A stretch of 9,259 nucleotides of DNA from an uncultured Lachnospiraceae bacterium. GTDB taxonomy: Bacteria > Bacillota > Clostridia > Lachnospirales > Lachnospiraceae. This document shows, one piece after another, positions 1-7,767 of the stretch (position 1 is its first letter; each line of letters opens with the position of its first letter). The notes beneath the pieces were generated by a model. The model was not told the origin of the DNA and ran no database searches. It saw only the letters and a list, made by a program, of their open reading frames with translations. The stretch covers positions 1 to 9,259 of the forward strand of contig CAJOPP010000201.1 of assembly GCA_905236365.1 (NCBI GenBank). Direction: 5' to 3'. The position numbers and the translations under genes were made by a program.

Positions 1-2060
1 TCCGCTGCAAAAATTCGAATCTCCGTAGAATACGTTGCATTTGCATTCTGTATGGCATCTTCCTGCCATTCTGCCTCAATCAACCGGAATCGATCCGCGG
101 ATCCCATTCCCAACACATTGACACAATCTGTCCTGTGAATGGAAATTCCCCGCCCTCTCGTCACAAATCCAACAATCTCATCTCCCGGAACCGGTGAACA
201 ACATCTTGAAAAATGGACTGCCACATCATCCACGCCTTTGACGGTAATTCCACCTTTGGAACGGTTCAGTCTTTGAAGATTACCACTGTGATTCAACTGT
301 TCTAACAGATCTTCTTCAGTCTGTTTCGTCTTTTCTTCCTTTATCTGAGCCTCGATCAGTTTATTCATAACCTGACCTTCTTTTAAGCCCCCGTGGCCGA
401 TGGCAGCCAGAACAGAGTCCCAATCCTGGAAATTATACTTGGTCATGACTGCCTTTAACATATTAGGCTTGGAATAATCCGCATAATTATATCCCTTTGC
501 CTTACAATAGTTCATTAACAGTTCTTTTCCTCTGTTAATATTCTCTTCTTTAAATTCCTGTTTGAACCACTGATTGATCTTACTTCTCGCCTGGGCAGAC
601 TTTACAATGGACAACCAGTCACGACTTGGTCCTTTTGAGTTTTGAGAAGTAACAATCTCTACGCGGTCTCCATTTCGCAATGTATAGTTCACCGGAACCT
701 GTCTTCCGTTCACTCTTGCTCCCACCATCTTATTGCCAACTGCCGAATGGATACTGTATGCAAAATCAATCGGGTTAGAACCTGCCGGAAGACTCTTGAC
801 ATCTCCATTGGGCGTAAAGCAGTACACCTGCTCTGCAAAGAGATCCAGATCGGTCTTGACCGTACTCATGAATTCCTTGTTATCTTCCGTATCCCTCTGC
901 CATTCTAAAATCTGTCTTAACCAGACCAGCTTCTCCTCTTCCCGATCCTGAGATATTCCACTTAAATTTTCTTTGTATTTCCAATGTGCAGCAATACCAT
1001 ATTCCGCGGTGTTATGCATGTCATACGTACGTATCTGAATCTCGAACGGCTGTCCACTCTCACTGATCAATGTTGTATGCAAAGACTGATACATATTGGC
1101 CTTTGGCATCGCTATATAATCCTTAAACCGTCCGGGAATCGGTTTGTATTTCTCATGAATGATTCCCAGTGCCGCATAACAATCTCTTACACTATCCACA
1201 ATAATACGGACTGCAAAAATATCGTAAATCTGATCCAGTGTTTTATCCTGGTTCACCATCTTCTTATAAATACTGAACAGATGCTTTACTCTTCCGCTGA
1301 TCTCAGCCTGAATATCCGCATCCTCAATACACTCTTTTACATCGTGGACAATATTCTGGATAAAAGTCTCCCGTTCCTCCAGGCGTTCATCCAGTTCTGC
1401 CTTTAATTCTTTAAATTTTTCCGGTTCTAAATACTGCAGGGAGAGATCATCCAACTCTACCTTGATCTTACTGATACCAAGTCGATGAGCAATCGGGGAG
1501 TAAATCTCCATCGTCTCTTTTGCCTTTTCAATCTGCTTTGCCGGAGACTGGTACTGAAGCGTTCTCAGATTATGCAATCGATCTGCTAATTTGATCAATA
1601 TCACCCGGATATCCTTCGCCATAGCAAGAAACATCTTCCGAAGATTCTCTGCCTGCAATTCCACTTTATCCTGGGAAAAATTAAGCTGTGTCAACTTTGT
1701 TACACCATCGACCAAAAGCAGGATTTCTGCTGAAAATTCTTTTTCGATTTCTTCATCTGTCATGATGGTATCTTCAATTACATCATGCAGGATGCCGGCT
1801 ACAATCGTCTCTTTATCCAACTGTAACTCTGCTAAAATAATCGCAACACACAAAGGATGCATGATATATGGCTCACCAGACTTCCGCAATTGTCCCTCAT
1901 GTGCCTTGCTGGCGATTGCGTATGCCTTCTCTATCATGGTGATATCTGTATTCGGATGGTACTCTAACACCTTCTCAATCAATGTTTGATACAGCTCTTC
2001 CGGAGGAGTAAAATCCTTCGGTGTACTGAGTTCCCTGTCTTTCTTCATAATCTCTGCCAT
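1..2060 (-). CDS. relA: Bifunctional (p)ppGpp synthetase/hydrolase Rel (RelA/SpoT family), 3' end outside window
   Basis: Rel makes and degrades the alarmone (p)ppGpp in the cytosol and sets the stringent response. The frame is open from 2060 to the window edge, giving 686 complete codons. The HD hydrolase domain has H92-D93 in LHDVIEDT and D160 in KLADRLHN. The synthetase domain has RFKDYIAMPK at 311-320, followed by YQSLHTT; the R-x-K-D form is typical of bifunctional enzymes. The TGS domain starts near residue 410 (VYCFTPNGDV). A late cysteine-containing region has C620-C621 (RCCSPVPGDEIVGF) and C646 (HRTDC). The sequence stops as the C-terminal ACT domain begins, so roughly the last 60-80 residues are missing. 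The start at 2060 is chosen because AAGGTG lies 5 nt upstream (2066-2071). An in-frame ATG at 2090 has no ribosome binding site. Both catalytic motifs look intact, so both activities are expected by homology. Confidence 0.96.
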   Translation of the reverse strand, partial: MAEIMKKDRELSTPKDFTPPEELYQTLIEKVLEYHPNTDITMIEKAYAIASKAHEGQLRKSGEPYIMHPLCVAIILAELQLDKETIVAGILHDVIEDTIMTDEEIEKEFSAEILLLVDGVTKLTQLNFSQDKVELQAENLRKMFLAMAKDIRVILIKLADRLHNLRTLQYQSPAKQIEKAKETMEIYSPIAHRLGISKIKVELDDLSLQYLEPEKFKELKAELDERLEERETFIQNIVHDVKECIEDADIQAEISGRVKHLFSIYKKMVNQDKTLDQIYDIFAVRIIVDSVRDCYAALGIIHEKYKPIPGRFKDYIAMPKANMYQSLHTTLISESGQPFEIQIRTYDMHNTAEYGIAAHWKYKENLSGISQDREEEKLVWLRQILEWQRDTEDNKEFMSTVKTDLDLFAEQVYCFTPNGDVKSLPAGSNPIDFAYSIHSAVGNKMVGARVNGRQVPVNYTLRNGDRVEIVTSQNSKGPSRDWLSIVKSAQARSKINQWFKQEFKEENINRGKELLMNYCKAKGYNYADYSKPNMLKAVMTKYNFQDWDSVLAAIGHGGLKEGQVMNKLIEAQIKEEKTKQTEEDLLEQLNHSGNLQRLNRSKGGITVKGVDDVAVHFSRCCSPVPGDEIVGFVTRGRGISIHRTDCVNVLGMGSADRFRLIEAEWQEDAIQNANATYSTEIRIFAA

Positions 2061-2111
2061 AATTTCACCTTCTTTTCCTTTGTCGTCCATTTGCAATACC
2101 GGATAAAATAT

Positions 2112-2140
2112 AGTATATCCTATCTTGCTTCAGATGTAAC
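2112..2140 (-). promoter_or_regulatory. Possible sigma-A promoter for relA
   Basis: On the minus strand, GTTACA (2140-2135) is separated by 17 nt from TATACT (2117-2112), which differs from TATAAT at one position. A transcript would start near 2105, about 45 nt before the relA start codon. The -35 box matches the consensus at only 4 of 6 positions. A short inverted repeat, GGATA/TATCC, overlaps the -10 (2101-2120) and could be coincidental in this AT-rich sequence. The 145-nt gap after recJ makes a separate promoter plausible, but read-through from recJ is equally possible because no clear terminator is visible. Confidence 0.35.
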
Positions 2141-2149
2141 GTAAATCTT

Positions 2150-2193
2150 TGACAAATTCTAAATTTTGTAAAAAATGCCATAAAATGACAAAT
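2150..2193 (-). repeat. Two copies of ATTTGTCA in the recJ-relA gap
   Basis: The octamer ATTTGTCA (minus strand) occurs at 2193-2186 and again at 2157-2150, with starts 36 nt apart, upstream of the possible relA promoter. Each copy contains TTGTCA, which resembles a -35 box. The copy at 2191-2186 has CAAAAT 17 nt downstream, a poor -10. The repeat could be regulator half-sites or chance in an AT-rich spacer. No strong hairpin or U-tract terminator for recJ was found in this gap. Confidence 0.3.
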
Positions 2194-2205
2194 ATTCCTT
2201 GTAAT

Positions 2206-3990
2206 TTATAGCACTTCCCGTACTGTTGCCATAGAATACCGCTTAATTTGCAATTGAATTGACCTATTTCCATTGAATTCATTGATAACCGGATAATATA
2301 CTATATTCAACACCACATTGTTCAGCCAGCCATGAAGTAATTTGTCATATTCCTCCTGACCAAACCACTGAATAATATTGTTTGAAAATTCCTCTGCCTG
2401 AAAATAGATTCCTTCCCCCACAAATCCATCCTTACTTTCCAAAGTTACTTTTACAACTGTTTGATCTTTCCCCAAAATCTTTGCAGATAACACATTCAAA
2501 TCCTTCTGTGCAAAAATGGGTTTTTCATTTCCTTTTCCAAATGGTGCCAGATTCTCAATCTCTTCTATCAGATCCTCCCTGATATAGGATATCGGCATCG
2601 GAACATCAATCCTTATCTTTGGAATAAATGCCTGTTCTGACAGTGTACATCGTTCATTGATCTGTTGCGTAAATGCCTCTAAATTGTCTTTTCGGATTGA
2701 AAATCCTGCGGCCATGGCATGACCGCCAAAGCGCAGTAATAAATCACTGCATTCCGATAGTGCATCAAACATATGATATTCTTCAATGGAGCGTCCCGAT
2801 CCTTTCAAAACACCCGCTTCCTCTCCATTTACTACCACTAGCACCGGATGATGGTATTCTTCCCGAATCCGACCGGCAATGATTCCCGCCAGACTTTCAT
2901 GACAATCCGGCAGATAAATCACAAAAACCTTCATTTGTATTGCATTCTGCAAATACTCTCTGGCTTTTTCTACTCCCCGAAGGGTCATTTCTTTCCGTTC
3001 CTCATTCATCGCCCGGATCTGCATTGCCTTTGTCATAGCTGCTTCCGTATCCTCTTCCAGCAGAAGCTTCATGGAAGCAACGGCACTTTCCAATCTTCCC
3101 GATGCATTGATACACGGACCCAGTTTAAAGCCAACATGATATGCATCGATATTCACATCTGACAATTCATTGACCCGAATCAGTGAACGCAATCCATTAT
3201 TTTTTGAATGGTTCAGCCGCTCCAGACCCTTTACAACAAAAATCCGGTTTTCATCCTGCAAGGAAACTACGTCGCATATAGTTGCAATCGCCACAAATTC
3301 CAGTAAGGAATACAATTCCTCCTTCGGCACGCCCCGCTTCTGATAGAGTGCATCAATCAGCTTATACGCCACTCCTGCACCGCAAAGATCGTCGAACGGA
3401 TAGTGACAGGATTCTTTCTTAGGATTCAAAATCGCATCTGCCGGAGGTAAAATGTACTGTTTGTTCTCTCCTTCCATAGTAAAAGGAACCTGATGATGAT
3501 CTGTGACCACAACCGTTAAGCCCAATTCTTTTGCCTTCGCCAGGGCATCACTTGCTGCAATCCCGTTATCACATGTAACAATCGTGTGTATTCCATCCTT
3601 CGCAGCTTTTTCTATAATCTCTTCATTAATACCATATCCGTCTTTCACTCTATGAGGAATCACATAGTCTACATCTGCACCGATCCGCCTGAACCCTTTA
3701 TACAAAATATAATTGGACATCACTCCATCCACATCATAATCCGATACAATCCGAATTGGATATCCTTCTTCAATATCATGAATAATGATACGAACAGCCT
3801 GATTCATATCTTCCATCAGAAATGGATCGTAGAGTGCTTCCAGTTCCGGATGCAAGAAGCTCTGAAACCTGGATTCTTCAATATCCCTGTTGACCATAAT
3901 GCGTGCCACTACCGGATCAATATGAAATTGTTCACTAAGTGCATCAAAATCTGCTCGTTTGGTTCGTATGACCCAATTTTGTTCTGCCAT
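2206..3990 (-). CDS. recJ: Single-stranded-DNA-specific 5'-3' exonuclease RecJ
   Basis: RecJ degrades single-stranded DNA 5' to 3' in recombinational and mismatch repair, using Mn2+/Mg2+ bound by DHH-family motifs. The 594-residue product has motif I SDYDVDG (about 83-89), a second Asp in CDNG (about 140-143), the signature DHH at 164-166, CGAGVAYKL (203-211) and ICDVVSLQDEN in the fourth motif. The DHHA1 half has GSGRS (397-401) and GGHAMAAG (422-429), followed by an OB-like C-terminal region. The length fits compact Firmicute RecJ. The start at 3990 is preferred over the in-frame ATG at 3996: GAGGA (3998-4002) lies 7 nt before 3990 but only 1 nt before 3996. It follows secDF by 81 nt and is probably cotranscribed with it, since no convincing promoter was seen in the gap. 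Confidence 0.94.
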   Translation of the reverse strand: MAEQNWVIRTKRADFDALSEQFHIDPVVARIMVNRDIEESRFQSFLHPELEALYDPFLMEDMNQAVRIIIHDIEEGYPIRIVSDYDVDGVMSNYILYKGFRRIGADVDYVIPHRVKDGYGINEEIIEKAAKDGIHTIVTCDNGIAASDALAKAKELGLTVVVTDHHQVPFTMEGENKQYILPPADAILNPKKESCHYPFDDLCGAGVAYKLIDALYQKRGVPKEELYSLLEFVAIATICDVVSLQDENRIFVVKGLERLNHSKNNGLRSLIRVNELSDVNIDAYHVGFKLGPCINASGRLESAVASMKLLLEEDTEAAMTKAMQIRAMNEERKEMTLRGVEKAREYLQNAIQMKVFVIYLPDCHESLAGIIAGRIREEYHHPVLVVVNGEEAGVLKGSGRSIEEYHMFDALSECSDLLLRFGGHAMAAGFSIRKDNLEAFTQQINERCTLSEQAFIPKIRIDVPMPISYIREDLIEEIENLAPFGKGNEKPIFAQKDLNVLSAKILGKDQTVVKVTLESKDGFVGEGIYFQAEEFSNNIIQWFGQEEYDKLLHGWLNNVVLNIVYYPVINEFNGNRSIQLQIKRYSMATVREVL

Positions 3991-4023
3991 AATCATTTCC
4001 TCTATTTATAAGCTTCCTAATTT

Positions 4024-4064
4024 AGGATAGGGACACGGCAACCGCCATGTCCCTATCCTTTTTT
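4024..4064. terminator. Strong hairpin between secDF and recJ; terminator-like only when read on the plus strand
   Basis: Positions 4024-4039 pair with 4044-4059 around a 4-nt loop, giving a 16-position stem. In minus-strand RNA every position pairs, with one U-G wobble. In plus-strand RNA that position is a C-A mismatch. The six-T run (4059-4064) follows the stem only when read on the plus strand. On the minus strand it is an A-run before the stem, and the bases after it (TAAATTAGG) are not U-rich. For the secDF-recJ transcript the element therefore looks more like an mRNA-stabilising or processing hairpin than a true terminator. As a terminator it would stop antisense transcription entering secDF. 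Confidence 0.65.
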
Positions 4065-4071
4065 ATCGCTT

Positions 4072-6312
4072 TTATGCTTTCTTAGTCTTTTTATTTGTAG
4101 CTGATGCGTTCTTGGCTTTCTTATTGTTATTACCCTTAGCATCTGTACCAATTCTGGTCTTAAGCAGATGCCACAATGGTCCGGTGATACATACCGATGA
4201 ATATGCACCACAGATAATACCACACATCAATGTAAGTGCAAACTCTTTAATCGAAGCTACACCCATGATATATAAAACAAATATCATTACAAACGTTGTT
4301 AAGGAAGTGTAGATTGTTCTTGTAAACGTTTGTGAAATAGATGTATTTACTATATTTTCATAGGTTGCACCTTTGCTCTTCATTGTTATCAGATTCTCAC
4401 GAATACGGTCAAATATAATGATCGTTGCGTTGATGGAATAACCTACAATCGTCAACATACATGCAATGAATGTATTACCCACTGACAATCTTCCAATGGA
4501 GTATACGGTAAATACAACCAACACGTCATGTAACAATGCGATAACCGCAGCTGCACCAAACTTCACATCACTAAACCGGATTGCAATGTAGAGAAGCATC
4601 AACACGGTCGCGATCACTACGGAACAAATTGCATTTCTCTGCATCTCACTACTAATCGTAGAACTGATATTCTCAAAGTTAAACTCATTTACCTCAAAAT
4701 TATCGCGAAGCGCAGTATCCACTGCATCACGCTGGCTTGCATTTAATTCTGAAGTCTTAAATACGATTTCATTTGAGTCCTGCACATTCTGTACCTGAAT
4801 GTCTGCAGTTGAAATATTAGCTGCCTCTGCGATTACAGGAAGAATCTGGCTTTCTGCCGCCTCTAAATCATAATTCTGTCCAAAATCTACCGTCATGGAA
4901 GTACCGCCGGTAAACTCCAGACTATAATTCAAAGTAGAACCGTCTTTGCTCTTAAAGACCGGTAATGCGATCAGACCGGCTGCAATCACTACAATGGAAA
5001 TCGTGTATGCAATCCGACTGAATTTTACATAACCCTGAACCTTCGCCTCTTTCTTTGAACCATAGAATTTTGGATCCTGAAGACCTAATGCATAAAACGA
5101 TTTCAATAAGTGTCTTGTAACAAAAAGAGCTGTAAACATGGATAATACGATACCAATTCCAAGGGTCAGTGCAAAACCTTTAATGGAACCGATGCCCATG
5201 ATATACAGTACAACTGCTGCAATCAAAGTTGTAATATTACTATCCAAAATTGCAGATAATGCCTTGTCAAATCCGGCATCAATCGCACCCTTTACAGATG
5301 CACCTGCACCCAACTCTTCTTTAATACGTGCAAAGATGATAACATTCGCATCAACCGCCATACCTATCGTCAATACGATACCGGCAAGTCCTGGCAATGT
5401 CAAGCTTGCATTAAATGCATTCAGACAAAGCAGCATCAATACAACATAGGCGATCAATGCCAATACAGCAATAAATCCAGGCAACAGGTAAATAATAATC
5501 ATAATGATCGCAACCAAAGCCATACCTATCGCTCCGGCCTTTAAAGTTGTTTTCAAAGCATCCTGTCCCAAGGTCGCTCCTACCTCGTTTGAACGTAATT
5601 CCTTAAGGGTTAATGGAAGTGCACCGATTCTAATCGTCTGTGCAAGACGTTCTGCCTCTTCAAAGTCCGACATTCCATTGATCATAGCACTACCACCTGT
5701 GATTGCGGTCTGAACTGTCGGTGCGGAAGCTACAGCACCATCATAAATAATATAAATACGCTTACCAACATTCGCTGATGTCGCATCTGCAAACTTCTGG
5801 GTACCTGCATCATTAAATGCCAACTGAACGATATACTCTTTTACTGTACCGGAATTATTGGTTCCCGGGTCAGCATCCTTAACATCAGAACCGGTAAGCA
5901 ATGGCTCATACTCTTCACCAGCAGCAAACTTGCTGTAATTATCCTCGTCCAGAAATTCAAGAGCCCCCGGCTTACCCAGCTCCTCCAGAATCTTGTTTGC
6001 ATCACTGACACCCGGAATCTCAATGTTAATACGGTCTGAACCTTCCCTATATACACTACTGTCCGTTGAGTAAGTGTCTGCACGCATCTGCAAACGCTTT
6101 ACAGTATCTTCAATCTCCCGGTCCGTCGGATTCTCATCCTGAATCTCATAAGTAATACTGACACCACCCGCAAGATCAAGTCCTAAAATAATATTCTCTG
6201 CTGTTCCAATGTGTTCCTTGCCCAGACCTATTACCGTTGTATAGATTCCGAGCGCCAGTGCCAGGATAAAGATGATTATCGTCAGCACACTGTTTCTTTT
6301 TGCCTTTTTCAT
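4072..6312 (-). CDS. secDF: Fused protein translocase subunit SecDF
   Basis: SecDF is an RND-type membrane protein that uses proton flow to help pull preproteins through SecYEG. The 746 residues hold a complete SecD half (about 1-410) joined to a SecF half (about 430-715). SecD has TM1 at 7-29, the motif GLDLAGG (44-50), an extracytoplasmic domain to about 255, and five more helices near 258-400. Its proton-path motif GMAVDANVIIFARIKEE (317-333) includes D321. SecF has a helix near 432-452, EFTGG (466-470), an outside loop, and helices at about 560-712 with GYSINATIIIFDRIREN (624-640). The residue after N628 is Ala, where E. coli SecF has D213; the partner Arg is present as R665. A Lys/Asn-rich tail (719-746) ends the protein. 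The start follows the scfB stop by 4 nt, and its AAGGAG (6322-6327, 9 nt upstream) lies inside scfB, suggesting translational coupling. Confidence 0.96.
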   Translation of the reverse strand: MKKAKRNSVLTIIIFILALALGIYTTVIGLGKEHIGTAENIILGLDLAGGVSITYEIQDENPTDREIEDTVKRLQMRADTYSTDSSVYREGSDRINIEIPGVSDANKILEELGKPGALEFLDEDNYSKFAAGEEYEPLLTGSDVKDADPGTNNSGTVKEYIVQLAFNDAGTQKFADATSANVGKRIYIIYDGAVASAPTVQTAITGGSAMINGMSDFEEAERLAQTIRIGALPLTLKELRSNEVGATLGQDALKTTLKAGAIGMALVAIIMIIIYLLPGFIAVLALIAYVVLMLLCLNAFNASLTLPGLAGIVLTIGMAVDANVIIFARIKEELGAGASVKGAIDAGFDKALSAILDSNITTLIAAVVLYIMGIGSIKGFALTLGIGIVLSMFTALFVTRHLLKSFYALGLQDPKFYGSKKEAKVQGYVKFSRIAYTISIVVIAAGLIALPVFKSKDGSTLNYSLEFTGGTSMTVDFGQNYDLEAAESQILPVIAEAANISTADIQVQNVQDSNEIVFKTSELNASQRDAVDTALRDNFEVNEFNFENISSTISSEMQRNAICSVVIATVLMLLYIAIRFSDVKFGAAAVIALLHDVLVVFTVYSIGRLSVGNTFIACMLTIVGYSINATIIIFDRIRENLITMKSKGATYENIVNTSISQTFTRTIYTSLTTFVMIFVLYIMGVASIKEFALTLMCGIICGAYSSVCITGPLWHLLKTRIGTDAKGNNNKKAKNASATNKKTKKA

Positions 6313-6316
6313 TTTT

Positions 6317-7675
6317 TTACTCTCCTTCTTCTTGTAATGCGGCTTTTATCATAATTGCACATTCTACTCGTTTTTTCTCCAGCTCACATCCAATATCATA
6401 GGCGTCTAACAGATTTCCATGAAAATTATAGGAGTTCGCTGCGCACCCTCCGCTACAGTAGAATCTTGCAAAACAATCCCTACATTTGTCCTTTGCGTAT
6501 ACATTGCAAAGTTTGAATTCGTCCACCAGCTCTGTCTTCTGAATCCCGGTATCCACATTTCCCAGTTTGAACGCTTCCTGTCCCACAAACTGATGACACG
6601 GATACAGGTCCCCCCAAGGTGTAACTGCCAGATATTCCGTTCCGGAACCACATCCGGAAAGACGCTTATACAAACAAGGGCCACCCGTTAAATCTATCAT
6701 AAAATGGAAAAAGTTAAACCCATTTCCGGCTTTTTCTCTCTCCACCATCTCTTTCGCTAATTTATCATATTCTTCAAACAATTGCGGCAGATCCTCTTCC
6801 CGGATCGCATATTCCTGATCCTCCGCTGCCACAACCGGCTCCGCAGAAATCTGCTTGAACCCTAAGTCTGCAAGATGCATCACATCTTTTGAAAAATCAA
6901 GATTATGATGGGTAAAGGTACCTCGCACATAATAGTTTGTCTGATTGCGGGACTCTGCTACTTTTTTGAACTTGTCCACAATGAGATCGTAGCTTCCTTT
7001 CCCGTTGCGAGTCGGACGCATGAAATCATGTACTTCCTTTCGTCCATCAATACTGAGGACAACATTCGCCATCTCTTTATTTGCAAACTCAATCACATCA
7101 TCATCGATCAACAGACCATTGGTTGTAAGCGTAAAGCGGAATTTTTTATTATATTCCTTTTCTTTGCTTCTTCCGTAAGCAACCAGATCTTTGACCACCT
7201 GAAAATTCATAAGCGGCTCTCCGCCAAAGAAATCCACTTCCAGATTCACCCGGTTACCGGAATTTGCGATCAGAAAGTCAAGTGCTTTCTTTCCTACTTC
7301 ATAACTCATTAAAGAGCGGTCTCCGTGATATTCTCCTTCTCCGGCAAAACAATACTTGCATGCCAGATTACAATCATGGGCGATATGGAGACACAATGCT
7401 TTCACAACAGTCTTTCTCTTTTTGAAGTCAATAATCGCATCCTTATAAACATCCTCTGTAAAGAGTTGTCCATTTTCTTTTAGCAGTTCAATCTCTTCGC
7501 AGGCCTCTGAAATCTCCTCCGGAGGATATTGTGGAAGTTTCTCAATTATATCCTTTTTTTCATATTCTTCATAGAGGGCAATCACATCATAAACCAGATC
7601 ATCCACAACATGTACAGAACCGCTACAGACATCCAGTACAATATTATACCCATTGTTTTTATATTGATGTATCAC
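6317..7675 (-). CDS. scfB: SCIFF peptide maturase, SPASM-domain radical SAM enzyme (ScfB/CteB type)
   Basis: This enzyme uses S-adenosylmethionine and a 4Fe-4S cluster to form a thioether between a Cys and a Thr of the SCIFF peptide, yielding a ranthipeptide. Of its 452 residues, about 1-85 match the N-terminal peptide-binding (RRE-like) region of SCIFF maturases. The radical SAM barrel carries CNLACKYC (C102, C106, C109) and GGEP (151-154). The SPASM domain fits the family pattern exactly: C342-x12-G355-x4-C360, then C398-x2-C401-x5-C407-x3-C411, then C430. Together these are ligands for two auxiliary Fe-S clusters; C334 and C390 are further candidates. The start codon is GTG, with AAGGAG (7681-7686) 5 nt upstream. 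The substrate gene scfA lies 156 nt upstream and secDF starts 4 nt downstream. Family assignment is strong; the exact cross-link is inferred from studied homologues. Confidence 0.95.
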   Translation of the reverse strand: MIHQYKNNGYNIVLDVCSGSVHVVDDLVYDVIALYEEYEKKDIIEKLPQYPPEEISEACEEIELLKENGQLFTEDVYKDAIIDFKKRKTVVKALCLHIAHDCNLACKYCFAGEGEYHGDRSLMSYEVGKKALDFLIANSGNRVNLEVDFFGGEPLMNFQVVKDLVAYGRSKEKEYNKKFRFTLTTNGLLIDDDVIEFANKEMANVVLSIDGRKEVHDFMRPTRNGKGSYDLIVDKFKKVAESRNQTNYYVRGTFTHHNLDFSKDVMHLADLGFKQISAEPVVAAEDQEYAIREEDLPQLFEEYDKLAKEMVEREKAGNGFNFFHFMIDLTGGPCLYKRLSGCGSGTEYLAVTPWGDLYPCHQFVGQEAFKLGNVDTGIQKTELVDEFKLCNVYAKDKCRDCFARFYCSGGCAANSYNFHGNLLDAYDIGCELEKKRVECAIMIKAALQEEGE

Positions 7676-7688
7676 TTTTACTCCTTCT
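7676..7688 (-). promoter_or_regulatory. Ribosome binding site and GTG start context of scfB
   Basis: AGAAGGAG (7688-7681) is a near-perfect Shine-Dalgarno sequence 5 nt before the GTG codon at 7675-7673. It decides the start, because the next ATG codons lie inside the conserved domain. The 8-bp hairpin at 7691-7709 ends 2 nt upstream of this site and could affect ribosome access. Confidence 0.75.
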
Positions 7689-7690
7689 AA

Positions 7691-7709
7691 GTTGCGTTAA
7701 AAACGCAAC
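7691..7709 (-). promoter_or_regulatory. Perfect 8-bp stem-loop just before the scfB ribosome binding site
   Basis: GTTGCGTT and AACGCAAC form a perfect 8-bp stem with a 3-nt loop. No U-tract follows on the minus strand, so it is not a standard terminator. It sits directly between the larger hairpin at 7711-7740 and the scfB Shine-Dalgarno sequence. A role as a 5' stabilising structure or a modulator of scfB translation is inference. Confidence 0.6.
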
Positions 7710-7710
7710 G

Positions 7711-7740
7711 AAAGAGGACAGCCAAAAAGCAGCCCTCTTT
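7711..7740 (-). terminator. scfA-scfB intergenic hairpin, possible attenuator or processing hairpin
   Basis: In minus-strand RNA, AAAGAGGGCUGC pairs with GCUGUCCUCUUU around a 6-nt U-rich loop, with one G-U wobble and one U-U mismatch in 12 positions. On the plus strand the wobble becomes an A-C mismatch, so the minus-strand fold is the better one. The 3' side continues only as CGUUGCG, without a clean U-tract; a T-rich run follows the stem only on the plus strand. It probably marks the 3' end of an abundant scfA message or a partial stop before scfB, lowering maturase expression relative to peptide. Confidence 0.5.
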
Positions 7741-7767
7741 ATTCTTTTCTTTTGCTAAACAAGGATC

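Noticed and set aside
642..1989. Several plus-strand open frames opposite relA (for example 984-1406 and 1591-1989)
   Set aside because: They lie antisense to a well-conserved Rel coding region, have no good ribosome binding sites and encode no recognisable domains.
2150..2193. Rho-independent terminator for recJ
   Set aside because: Only a 5-bp AT-rich stem can be formed (ACAAA/TTTGT), with no GC-rich stem and no suitable U-tract.
3991..3996. recJ start two codons upstream at 3996
   Set aside because: The ribosome binding site would sit 1 nt from that ATG; 3990 has proper 7-nt spacing.
2382..4011. Plus-strand open frames opposite recJ
   Set aside because: Shadows of the RecJ reading frame, with low-complexity His/Ile-rich translations and no domain signal.
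5841..6083. Minus-strand 80-residue open frame inside secDF
   Set aside because: It overlaps the conserved SecD domain in another frame and has no independent support.
6406..6684. Minus-strand 92-residue open frame inside scfB
   Set aside because: It is an alternate frame of the SPASM-encoding region; the Cys-rich appearance comes from the real gene.
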